A stretch of 64,000 nucleotides of DNA from Sorghum bicolor (Eukaryota; Streptophyta; Magnoliopsida; Poales; Poaceae). Position 1 is the stretch's first letter; each line of letters opens with the position of its first letter. The stretch is from contig NC_012876.2 in NCBI RefSeq assembly GCF_000003195.3, positions 47,611,276 through 47,675,275 of the forward strand, read 5' to 3'. Both the position numbers and the translations under genes were made by a program. Shown here piece by piece: positions 24,218-34,294 of the stretch. A model generated the notes under the pieces. The model had not been told where the DNA came from, made no database searches, and worked only from the letters and a program-made list of their open reading frames with translations.

Positions 24218-25257
24218 TGTCGGTGTTTTACCCACGGGGGGTCACACCAACGAGTAAATTTGTATGTGTGCTCCCTTTACCAGATGGTGATGCAACAAGA
24301 CATAGAGATTTATCCTAGTTCGGGCAAGAGAAGGCCCTACGTCCAGCGGGGGGAGAGAGTTTGTATTATCTTGCACCTAGGTGCTTGTACAGGGGCGGAT
24401 ACAAGCGTGGTATGGTATGTGTGTGTGTGCTACTGCGTATGAGCGTGGTGTTGTGTTGTCCCGTTCTATTCCTGAGTCTCTCCTTTTATTGCTCCAAGGA
24501 CAGACCTAGGGTACATGCATAGATGTTAGAGTAGGGGTCGATAGCCGCATGGAGCGCTGACCTACTCGAGGCTTCCGTACGGCATGGCCTCAAGCCGTCC
24601 CATCTTGATAGCCCGGTGATGATTACGCGTGCTCCTGCGTTTTGCCCTGCACGCCGCCTTGCGCTGGTTCTGAGGTTGCACGCTTGTACGGTATGGCGGC
24701 AGATCCGGAGGGGTAGTTGTGGTGTTGTCAGTCGATGCCCAACTCGTCCCTAGGAAGGGTCCCTGTTCGATCGAGGGTCGGACGCCGTGTAATGTGCTGA
24801 TATCTGGAGCGCTGACCTTGGAAGTCTCGAGGGGGTCCCGATTAGACGTTTCATCCTTGTTTCCCGCATCCTGACACTCCCTGGGCCGTTTGGCAAGAAG
24901 GCTGTAAAAAGATCGATCGGACGGAAGCCTGCTCCCTATCACGCCTCCCGTGACCTGTGTGTTAGGTGGGGAAGCATCAGGCGCATTTAATGCCCCGGCC
25001 CGCGTGCGCGCGTCAGGCGGCGGACAGTGTCCTTGCGCTCGACGCCTCTCGGTTCGCTCGAGCCTGCTTCCGTATTCGACGGCAGTTGTCGCTCGAGCCC
25101 TGATCGATTCGCTCGACGCTATTTCCGTATTCGAGGCCGCGGCCGTCGACGGCCGCGCGTGTGTGCGGACGGAGCGTCGAATCGAGGAGCTAGTTTTATG
25201 TACGGATGGTCTCGTTATACGCATTGGTGAGGGTACACCTTGTTGATACCCCCGACA
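24218..25257 (-). mobile_element. E4 left (3') LTR
   Basis: This LTR is 1040 bp, from TGTCGGTGTTTTACCC to GATACCCCCGACA. Its partner at 37505-38544 is exactly the same length, with 27 mismatches by eye, mostly transitions. The polypurine tract GTAGCCCCCGAG follows at 25258. The TATA region has a changed base (TTTTATTG) compared with the right LTR. A perfect 20-bp palindrome centred on GTCGAC lies at 25138-25157. Confidence 0.95.
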
Positions 25258-25269
25258 GTAGCCCCCGAG
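25258..25269 (-). other. E4 polypurine tract
   Basis: GTAGCCCCCGAG directly inside the 3' LTR reads as the purine tract CTCGGGGGCTAC on the minus strand. The same 12-mer recurs exactly at 25355-25366 and 30881-30892. Confidence 0.8.
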
Positions 25270-26191
25270 TCTTCATTCGAGCGCTGGCGCTCGAGTGGAG
25301 ACTTTTGCTTTTATGGTCGAGCTTCCGCGGGGGCGCGCGAGCGACCCCGTGGGGGTAGCCCCCGAGCCCTTGAGGGAGTATTTAACTCATTCGAGGGTTA
25401 TTTTGCCAAATTTGCAGAAACGCTGTCAACACCCATGGTGGAAGGTTCTGTTTGGCTTTGCCTTGCGTGAGGTTTCGACGTACTCTTGATAGAGCGAGCG
25501 TCTTCCACCCCAGATTGAGTTCCTAGCGGGTAGTCCAAGTGAGAACCTGTGCCCCTTTCGAGGGGGTCAGCTGTAGCCCGGAGGCGTCCTCATAAAGCAG
25601 GGCCGGCGTAGTCGGGGATACCGGTCTCATTTGATAGAGTCCAGCGGCTCGATGCCTCCCTTCGGGGGATTCCTCTCGACTGTCTCGACCCTACCTTGGA
25701 CATCGCTAGCGAGCCCTCGAGGCGGGCCTCGATTTTCGACCGCTCGCTGGGGATCCCTGACTCTTGATGCTCGAGATCGGCTGTCGAACCCTTTCGACGG
25801 GCCAGCCATCGACCTCTCGAGACTATCGTGGGCGCATACCTTGGCTTACGAAGTAAGGAAGCTACCGTGCCGGTTTGTCTTTCTGCCCGTTGGGCGCACC
25901 TTTTGAGGTAAGTGATGCTGCAACACCATATCGGCGTGGAATTCGGAGCGCCCGGCCTGTGAAGGAGGAAAGACGGTTAGGTAGCGCATTTATGGGGGGA
26001 CGTTACCTTATTTCTCGGATCTGTCCGTTGGCGAATCTTGGCTTATAAATACGCCGCGGCACCACCGCCGTTCTTTCTTCCGCCTCCCATCTTCGCTCTC
26101 GCCTTAGCCTTCTTGCCGCCCTAGCTCTCTCGCCGTCTCACGCGCACACACGCCCTCGAGCAGTAGCGGATCCACCGTCCCTTCGGCCGAG
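25270..26191 (+). promoter_or_regulatory. E4 antisense-gene promoter and leader region
   Basis: This is about 0.9 kb between the polypurine tract and the start codon of the antisense gene. A good TATA box, TATAAAT, lies at 26044-26050. It is followed by a pyrimidine-rich leader (TTCTTTCTTCCGCCTCCC) typical of plant 5' untranslated regions, and the ATG is about 145 bp downstream. Upstream, 25261-25830 is crowded with TCGA tetramers. No coding frame is supported here. Confidence 0.6.
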
Positions 26192-29100
26192 ATGCCTGTA
26201 AGACTCGTCGCCGCCGACGACTGGCGCCCGTCGTCGATGACGGAACGCCGGTTGTTAGAGCTTGAGAAAGAGGGACTGCTGCGCCGCCGTACCTCGCTAT
26301 CGTCGCCAGAGTGGATCGCGCCGCCGGCGAGTCACAGGGAGCCCCAGCCGCCCGAGGACGACGTGGTGTCGTTCGCCAAGTTCCACCGCCACGGCCTGGG
26401 CGCGCCCCCGAGCCGCTTCATGCGGGCCCTCTGCTTCCACTATGGGGTGGAGCTCCAGCACTTCTCCCCGAACGCCATCACCGTCGCGGCGATCTTCGCC
26501 GCGGTATGTGAGGGCTATCTGGGGATGATGCCCCACTGGGATCTGTGGATCCACCTCTACAGGGGCGAGCTTTTCAACGCCCCCACCGGAACCACCGGCG
26601 TGAGGAAGCATGTGCGGGCCGGGTGCCTCAACCTGGTGTTGAAGACGAAGAAGACAGAAAGGCCGCGCGAGTACATCCCTGTGGGGCTGTCGTCGAACCA
26701 CGCTGGGTGGGACTCCCAGTGGTTCTACCTGCGGAACGACGACGGTCTCTTCCCCGCCTACACGGGCCGTTTGATCACGGAGCGCCCGGACAACTGGACG
26801 TACGGCGTCGTCCAGGAGCACCAGTCGCGGCTCGACCCCCTCCTGGATGCCATGAAGAAGCTGCGTCTGGAAGGTCTGTCCGCCGCTCTCGTCCTCTCGG
26901 CCGTCCATCGTCGAAGGGTCCTTCCCTTGATGTCCCGACCGTTGAGGATGGACGAGATGGGGCCGGGCGTTTCGTCCCGGGATCTCGAGTCTTGCCGGAT
27001 GTCTAACGTGGCTCTGGCGGACGACGAGGTCGCTGCCTGGGTCAGGGCAGCCATTGCTGGCGACTTTAAGTCGGAGCATGTCAACGGCTTCCCTATGAGG
27101 CCCGACGAGGGCTCGGTCGATCTGGTATGTTTCTTCCTCGTGGGTAGCCTTGACTCTGGGTTCCTCTTCCACCCCCTTTTTCTAAGTCTACTTTTTATGG
27201 TGGCAGGGGCGGATCGACCTTCGATCCTCGAGGCCCCCGGTGAGGGAGGACGAAGTCGACCGCGACGCGCGGCGCCGGTCCGCCGAGAAGTCGAAGTCCG
27301 TCAAGGACTCTAAGAAGATGGGGGAGAAGAAGAAAAACCTCGATCGGCAAGCCTTAGAGGCGCGTCGGTCCAAATCCAGGCAGAGGGGAGAGCCTGAGGA
27401 AGAGTCCCCCAGCGAGGAAGATGACGACGATGACGAGGACAGTGAGGACTCCGAGGGGATGGCGTCTCGTCTTGACCGGATCCTCGGGGGTCCGTCTCAA
27501 GGCGACGTCGACGCTCCTCGGGCGGAAGCTCCGACGGGGGGCCCAGGCGGATCCCACCGTCCTCGCGCTGATACCCCTCCCGCACCCAAGGTTAGTCAAG
27601 TCGCGCCGCGCCCTCCCCCGGCGCTCAGGGAGAGCGGTCATGCCAGGCCCCAAGCGACGGGGCCACTGACCCGCGGTCGCGCAGCGGCCTCCGAGAAAGG
27701 AGAGGTCGGCCGCAGGAGTGCCAGTCCCGGCGTCCGCCAGGCGGGAACTGACGCTCCTAGGCCAGCGCCTGACCTTAAGGGGCCTGGAGCCCTGACGCGG
27801 GGAGGCTCGAGGCCCGCCGGTCGGGGCGGAGGGAGGCGAGCTGTTCTCCCTGTGGGGTAAGTCTTCTCGATGCTGTGGCTTTTGTCTTTCTACTCCCCTG
27901 CGTTTCCTCATATGCCATTCTTTTCTCAGGCTAAAGCGGGCACTCGAGCAGGCCCAGCCGTCCATGGCGAAGAGGCTCAAAACGGAAGCCGTCTCCGAGG
28001 AACCAGGTTTGTAGTTTATTTCTGGGCTTCGCGATGTTCTTGTGTCGGTTATTATAACGTCTGACCCTTACCCTTTGTTTTGTAGGCTCCTCCAGTTCCC
28101 AACCTCCAGCCGGCGTCGAGAGGGCTCCGTCTCGTCCCGCGCCTATTCCGTCGCCGCCGACTTGTGATGAGGCGCCCCGGACGCAAGCGTCAGAGGGTGC
28201 CCCCGAGTCCCCTCGATTGGGGGTCGAGGAGGAACCCATCACCATCAGCGATACGTCTGATGGTAACGAAGCGTCTGGGGGTGTCCGCCCTATGGAGGAG
28301 GAAACGTCGACCCCTCTCGTCGCAGGATCGACTCCCTGGCCCGCCGGCCTCCGTACCCTCGAGGAGCAGAAGAAGAAGAGGGAGGAGGATGAACAGTGGG
28401 AGCGCGAGGCGGCGCGGCAGCCGCAGGAGCATAAGGCGCAACAACAGCAACAACAGCAGCAGCAGCAACAGCAGCAGCAGCAGGAGCAGCAGCAGGAGCA
28501 ACAGCAGCAGCAACAGCAACAGCAGCAGCAGCAGCAGCAACAGGGGGGCCAAGAGGAGGGACCGCTCGAGCCCCCGCCCCAAGGTCCGGCCTAGCCAGCA
28601 CCGCCGGAGCCGCAAGGGCCCGGCGAGCAGGAAGAGGATCTGCCAGTGTACGGCCCCCAACCCCAGCGTGGCTTCTCCCGGGGGCACCTGCCGCAATCCG
28701 GGCAGAACCGGGGCGAGCGGATGGAGTGGTGGCGCTCGCCTGCATGATGCGCACCCCCGCCGACCCCGAGTCCGAGATCAAGAGGACGATCTATGGCATG
28801 GACGGGATCGCCCCAGGGTTCCTCCGGGAGCGTCGAGCATGGGAGGAACGCTTTCCCTCCGAGGAGGATGAAATCGGGACGTCGTGGACCAAGGACGGTA
28901 CCTGGAAGACGGTGGACGACGACGGGCGGTTCCCATGCCTCGTCGACCTGTTCCTGCGCCATGGGGGCTCCCTCGAGACCGCCGAGGACCTCATCCGCGG
29001 CGTCAAGGCACGGGCCGACCGAGAGATGGAGCACTGGTGCCCTGATCGGATCCGCATCCGGGCCTCCCACGACCCGTCCGAGCCGAACATCTTCCTGGAC

Positions 29101-30502
29101 GACCGGAAAGAGGCGGAAAAGTGGGAACACGTCGAGGAGCTCCGCCTTTGGATGAAGCATGTGGTGGGGCTCCTGGCAGATGTCATTAACAACGGGCTCG
29201 GGCCGACTTATTTCGTGAGTGTTTTTTCGATCTTCAATCCTTATGAAACCTTCCAGTTTTGTGCTCTAACCATTCGATCCTTGGTTCGCAGGATATGAAA
29301 GAGACCTCCCGCATCAAGTCTAGTTTCATACATGCCACGAGAGGCGGCTGGGAGCAGCTCCCCCTCCTGAAGGATCAACTCCTCGAGTCGCAGGAAAAGC
29401 TCCTTCAAGCTTATAATGATCTCATAGCGCTCGGGGAGGAGAAGAAGGCGAGGGAGGCTGCCATGGCCGAGGCTCGAGAGGCCTCAAAGAAGGCGGAGGA
29501 GGAGACGATGCTGCTGCGGGAGCGGGCTCTTACGGTCGAGGAGGCCGCGTCCAAAGCCCGGGAGGAGGCCCTGTCCTACAAGAGCGTTATCGAAGATCTG
29601 GACAAGGAGAAGAGCCTTCTCAAGACCGACCTGGACTCCCTCCGCGACTCCTTCCAGAGGATGAAGGTGGAGCACGTGAACGGCGAGATCGCCAGGAGCG
29701 CCGCGGAGGAATCCAAGAAGAAGGCCCTCAAAGATCTCGAGGCGGAGCGGGCTCAATCCCGCAGGCTCTCTGACGACGTTGAACGTCTGAAGGGTGAGCT
29801 GCTGGAGAAGAGCGGGGCCATTGTTCAGGTTGGCAAGGTGATCGAGGATCTCCGCGTTGCCAACACCGAGCTGGCACGCTCCAACAAAGAGATCGAGAGG
29901 GCCAACACCAGGCTGGTCGGCGAAAACACGGCTCTAGAGGAGACCGTACGCGGTACGTTTCCTCTATCAGATTTCTTTTTTTTTCGAGGTGTGCTTGGTT
30001 TTTCCTAAGGTCTCTTGTATTGGCCTTTACAGGGCTCAAGGACGAACTCCTGGCCGCCCAAGCCGAGGCTCGCAACGCCAAGGCTCAGCTCGAGGTGGAG
30101 GTCGCTTTGAACCGTCGAGTGCGGACGGCAATAAGCGACCTCTCGACCTCCTGGGAGGTCGAGCCTATGGATGAGTCGAGGGAGGGCGCTCGAGGCGACG
30201 CACTGGTCGACCAGCTGTGCTACATAGGCGCGACGCTGCGAGATCGGGTGCGGGATGCCCTCCACATCGGGGTGATGGCAGTTGTCTGCTCGGGCTTCTC
30301 CTACGACATGGAGGTGGTGTCTCATGGCTTCGTCACCGACATCTCCAAGACCGACGCGGAGAACGAGGAGAGGCTCCATGCCTTGATCGACGACGCGGAG
30401 GCTCCTAGGGAAAGGTTGGCTAAGCTTTTTGAGCCTGAGGTGCTCCCTCCTGAGGCTAGCTCGGGCGGAGGCGAGGGCGGTGAGTATCGTGCCGCGGACT
30501 GA
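26192..30502 (+). pseudogene. E4 antisense spliced gene, putative-gypsy-transposon domain, damaged
   Basis: This plus-strand gene lies opposite to gag-pol, between pol and the 3' LTR, as in the Grande/RIRE2 group of the Tat lineage. Inferred exons are 26192-27124, 27207-27856, 27930-28006, 28086-29214, 29292-29952 and 30033-30502. All five introns are 73-82 bp with GT...AG ends and keep the frame. Exon 1 encodes the plant putative gypsy type transposon domain, with RALCFHYGVELQHFSPNAIT and AAVCEGYLGMMPHWDLWIHL near residues 80-130. Exon 2 is highly charged. Exon 3 has a basic, nuclear-signal-like MAKRLK. Exon 4 has a polyglutamine tract. Exon 5 is a long Glu/Lys/Ala heptad coiled coil. A TAG at 28592-28594 and a frame change near 28725 break exon 4. 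Intact length would be about 1,300 residues. Function is unknown. Confidence 0.75.
28440..28541 (+). repeat. CAG/CAA repeat encoding polyglutamine
   Basis: About 34 codons are almost all CAG or CAA with a few GAG, inside exon 4 of the antisense gene. The mixed codons show that this is not a pure trinucleotide expansion. The opposite strand gives a polyleucine frame (28190-28696) that is a shadow. Confidence 0.92.
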
Positions 30503-31064
30503 GGCCTGCGAGCCTGCTCAGGGCGCCTGGGGCCCCTTGTATGATACTTTGTTAATTCTATTGCTAAGCGACACAGTATCTTTTTGTAATCGTTGAATGT
30601 TTTTATATGTCTTTCCGCTCGAGGTTCTTTTGTTCCTCCTTGTTCCTACGTTTGTATTCCTTGTTCGATCTTTCGTCAAAAACAACCTCGATCATCTCAA
30701 GGGTGAGGAAGTGAGTAGAGTTTCCGTAGCCCGGGGGCGTAGGAGTTCTCAGGCTCGTTGTCCCTCGGCCTTTGGGGGGCTCGAGGTGTCTTGGCTACTC
30801 GAATCGTGCAAGGTTTACTAAGTAAGAAAAAAGAAAATTTCTTGGCTTTTTTGACGCACAGGGTGGGGGTCGTCCCCCTGGTAGCCCCCGAGGGGGTGTT
30901 GACTATGAGGGGTCATAGTCGGCACCCCCTTCTAACGTCGAGATTATGATTTGTAAATCTTTTGGCGCAAAAAGAGGTTGCTCGAGGGAAAGAGTTTATT
31001 TATTCATTCATTCGTTTTCAAAGTCTTGGTACAAAATGTACGCAGGAACATAAGTTTAGAACTT
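30503..31064. other. E4 spacer between convergent genes, with hairpin
   Basis: This is about 560 bp between the stop of the antisense gene and the stop of integrase on the other strand. Both transcripts would end in or near it. It contains a third GTAGCCCCCGAG tract (30881-30892) that runs directly into a long hairpin. The hairpin arms are 30892-30908 and 30913-30929 with a GGGG loop. No coding frame is supported. Confidence 0.6.
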
Positions 31065-32146
31065 CTAGGGGTAGAATCGACGTAGCTGCTCGATGTTCCA
31101 TGCGTTGGTGAAGACTGCCCCTTTCTCGTCCGCCAACTTGTACGTAACCGGCTTCAGGACCTCGGCAACCACATACGGGCCCTCCCAAGGTGGAGTCAGC
31201 TTGTGGCGTCCTTGATTGCTTTGCCGGCGTCGTAGGACTAGGTCGCCCACGTTGAGGTCCCTCTTGCGCACGTGCTTGTCGTGGTAGCGTCGAAGTTTCT
31301 GCTGATATCTGGCAGAGTTGAGGAGGGCCATGTCTCGAGCCTCCTTGAGTTGGTCGACCGTGTTTTCTTGAGCCTCTTTGTTTGATTGCTCGTTGTAGGC
31401 CTTAAGTCGGGGTGACCCATACTCGAGGTCTGTGGGGAGGACAGCCTCAGAGCCGTAGACCATGAAGAACGGGGTGTACTTTGTGGCCCTGCTTGGCATT
31501 GTCCTCAAACTCCATAGGACCGAGGAAAGCTCCTCGACCCACTTCTTGCCGAATTTCTTCAGGCGATCGTAGATTCTTGGTTTGAGCCCTTGCAAAATCA
31601 TGCCGTTGGCACGCTCGACCTGGCCGTTAGTTTGAGGGTGGGCTACTGCAGACCAGTTCACACGGATGTGATACTGATTACAGAAGTCCAAGAACTTTTT
31701 GCCGGTGAACTGAGTGCCGTTGTCGGTGATGATGACGTTGGGAATCCCAAACCGATGAATGATGTCGGTGAAGAAAAGGACGGCCTGCTCGGAGCGGATG
31801 TTGGTGATGGGTCGAGCCTCGATCCATTTGGAGAATTTGTCGATGGCTACTAGCAAGTGGGTGTACCCTCCTTTCGCTTTTTGCAAAGGTCCTACTAAAT
31901 CGAGCCCCCATACCGCAAACGGCCAGGTGATGGGGATCATCTGAAGAGCGTGGGCGGGCAGATGCGTCTGCTTGGCGTAGAACTGGCACCCGTGACACGA
32001 GTGCGTACGAGCTCGACGGCATCAGCCACGGCCGTCGGCCAGTAGAAACCTTTTCGAAAAGCGTTCCCTACGAGGGTCCGTGGAGCGGCATGGTGGCCGC
32101 AAGCCCCCGAGTGCAGGTCCTCGAGGAGTTTTCGGCCTTCTTCCAC
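31065..32146 (-). pseudogene. E4 integrase with H2C2 zinc finger
   Basis: This is the C-terminal pol domain, which joins the cDNA to the host chromosome. The frame at 32146 carries the N-terminal zinc finger histidines (HSGACGHHAAPRT). It shifts frame near 32000, just before the CHGC cysteines. The catalytic core continues from 31940. In that frame the D,D-35-E triad is Asp14 (WGLDLVGP), Asp73 (ITDNGTQF) and Glu109 (NGQVERAN). A GPY/F-type motif, PPWEGPYVV, lies near the C-terminus. There is no chromodomain, as expected for the Tat lineage. The stop is at 31065. Apart from the frameshift the domain looks complete. Confidence 0.9.
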
Positions 32147-32326
32147 GGTGATGCAACGCTGTAAGACCCCCGTCGGGCTTCGTCGATATAGTTCATTGTC
32201 TTTGCCATAGATCGCGTATGACTTGGCCCGTCGAGCGATACGCCGGGCCTCTGTCCGATCTTCCGGCAGTTCGCCGTTGATTAGGCAGTCGAGGAATGGT
32301 GTGCGCCAGTCGAACGGTCGACCGGA

Positions 32327-32854
32327 TCACTGTTCCATCTCCATCACCTCTGCTAAGATCAGCAGCGTGTCGACGTTGTCGGTTGGCTGGGCGGGAGTAG
32401 CGTCAACGCCAGCCCCCGAGCCCAAGTCGACGGATGGCTCGTGGAGATCTCTTGAGAGCGCGTCAGGTGGTACCGTGCCTCGGGTCGACGCGATTTTGGC
32501 GAGTTCGTCAGCTGCTTCGTTGTAGCGTCGGGCAATGTGCACGAGCTCGACGCCATGGAACTTGTCCTCGAGTCGACGGACTTCTTTACAGTACGCCTCC
32601 ATTTTCGGGTCGTGGCAGCTTGAGGTTTTCATTACTTGGTCGATGACAAGTTGGGAGTCACCTCGGACGTCGAGGCGTCGGACTCCTAGCTCGATGGCGA
32701 TCTTGAGACCGTTGACGAGGGCCTCGTATTCCGCGACGTTGTTGGATGCGGCAAAGTGAATCCTGATGACATACCTCATATGAACGCCCAAGGGTGAGAC
32801 GAACAACAGACCAGCCCCGGCCCCCGTTTTCATGAGTGACCCGTCGAAATACAT
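32327..32854 (-). pseudogene. E4 second RNase H (archaeal-like, aRNH)
   Basis: This domain begins MYFDGSLMKTGAGAGLL. It has the RNase H carboxylates in YFDGS, NNVAEYEALVNGL, RGDSQLVIDQV and NEAADELAK. It follows the ordinary RNase H at the end of the preceding frame. Carrying two RNase H domains is an established trait of Tat-lineage elements. It is in the same frame as the RT segment but separated by a TAG at 32870-32872, and it ends at a TGA at 32327-32329. Both stops would truncate a polyprotein. Confidence 0.88.
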
Positions 32855-32869
32855 CGTCCACAGCTCCGC

Positions 32870-34288
32870 CTAGACCTGGGTCGGGGGGAGCTGGGAGTCT
32901 GTCCATTCCGCGATGAAGTCCACCAGGGCTTGCGATTTGATGGCTTTACGAGGCGCATAAGTGAGAGTCTCACTAATGAGTTCGACTGACCACTTAGCTA
33001 TTCTTCCCGTGGCCTCCTTGCTCTGGATTATCTCACCCAAAGGGAAAGACGAGACCACCGTGATGGGGTGCCCGAGAAAGTAATGCTGCAGCTTGCGACG
33101 GGCAAGGATTACGGCGTAGATCAGCTTCTGGACTTGGGGGTAACACGCCTTGGTCTCTGAAAGCACCTCGCTGACGAAATAGACTGGCCTTTGGACTGGC
33201 AGCGCATGACCCTCCTCTTGTCTTTCAATCACTACTGCCGCACTGACGACCTGGGTCGTCGATGCGACGTAGAGGAGTAGCGGCTCTGCAGGTTGAGGTG
33301 GAACCAGGACTGGCGCCGAGGTCAGCGTCTTCTTCAGTCTTTCGAGCATTTCCTCGGCCTCGGGGGTCCAAGAAAAGCGCTCGACCTTTTTCAGGAGTCG
33401 ATACAAAGGTAACGCCTTTTCTCCTAGTCTCGAGATGAAACGGCTTAGAGCCGCCAGGCATCCCGTGACTCTTTGCACACCCTTGATGTCTCGGATCGGC
33501 CCCATTCTTGTGATGGCTGAGACTTTCTCGGGGTTGGCCTCGATGCCGCGCTGCAAAACGATGTATCCTAGGAGCATGCCTCGAGGCACATCGAAAACGC
33601 ATTTCTCGGGATTGAGCTTGATCTGGTTGGTGCGTAAGCAGCTAAAAGCGATCTCGAGGTCCTGGATCAGGTCCCCTCGCCGTTTTGACTTGACAACAAT
33701 GTCGTCGACGTAGGCCTCGACCGTTGACCCTATGTGTTCACCAAATACGTGGAGCATGCAACGTTGGTACGTGGCTCCCGCGTTTCGAAGCCCAAATGGC
33801 ATGGTCACATAGCAATACATCCTAAAAGGTGTGATGAAAGAGGTCGCGAGCTGGTCGTACTCCTTCATTTTTATTTGGTGGTAACCAGAATACGCATCAA
33901 GGAAAGAAAGGGTTTCACATCCCGCGGTAGAATCGACAATCTGATCAATACATGGCAATGGAAAGGGAACTTTTGGACATGCTTTATTTAGACTAGTATA
34001 ATCGACACACATCCTCATTTTCCCATTCTTTTTCTTAACTAATACAGGTTTTGCTAACCAGTCGGGATGATGAACTTCCTTGATGAATCCGGCCATCAAA
34101 AGCTTGTGGATTTCCTCGCCAATGATCTTGCGCTTCTCCTCGTCGAATCGGCGCAACCTCTGCTTTACTGGCTTGGAACCGGCTCGAATCTCCAAGGAGT
34201 GCTCGGCGACTTCCCTCGGTATGCCTGGCATGTCCGAGGGACACCATGCAAACATGTCGGCGTTTGCACGGAGAAAGTCGACGAGCAC
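32870..34288 (-). pseudogene. E4 reverse transcriptase and RNase H
   Basis: This is a 472-codon segment of pol. RT motifs are MCVDYTSLNKACPK (about residues 93-105), FLDAYSGYHQIKM (129-141), MPFGLRNAGATYQRCM (163-178) and the catalytic YVDDIVVKS (193-201; codons at 33712-33701). After the connection domain comes a first RNase H-like region with RPVYFVSEVL and the AKWSVELISE segment. It copies genomic RNA into cDNA in the particle. The segment is open throughout but bounded by a TAG upstream (34295-34297) and one downstream (32870-32872). Confidence 0.92.
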
Positions 34289-34294
34289 AGCTTC

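Noticed and set aside
26297..27172. A 291-codon minus-strand frame opposite exon 1 of the E4 antisense gene
   Set aside because: It is a shadow of a GC-rich coding exon. The plus-strand frame has a recognisable domain, start context and splice site; this one has none.
28190..28696. A polyleucine-rich minus-strand frame resembling a membrane protein
   Set aside because: It is the complement of the CAG/CAA polyglutamine tract of the antisense gene.
26192..30502. The spliced antisense gene as a captured or flanking host gene
   Set aside because: It sits between the polypurine tract and pol of one element with matching LTRs and target duplications, and genes of this kind are known in related elements.
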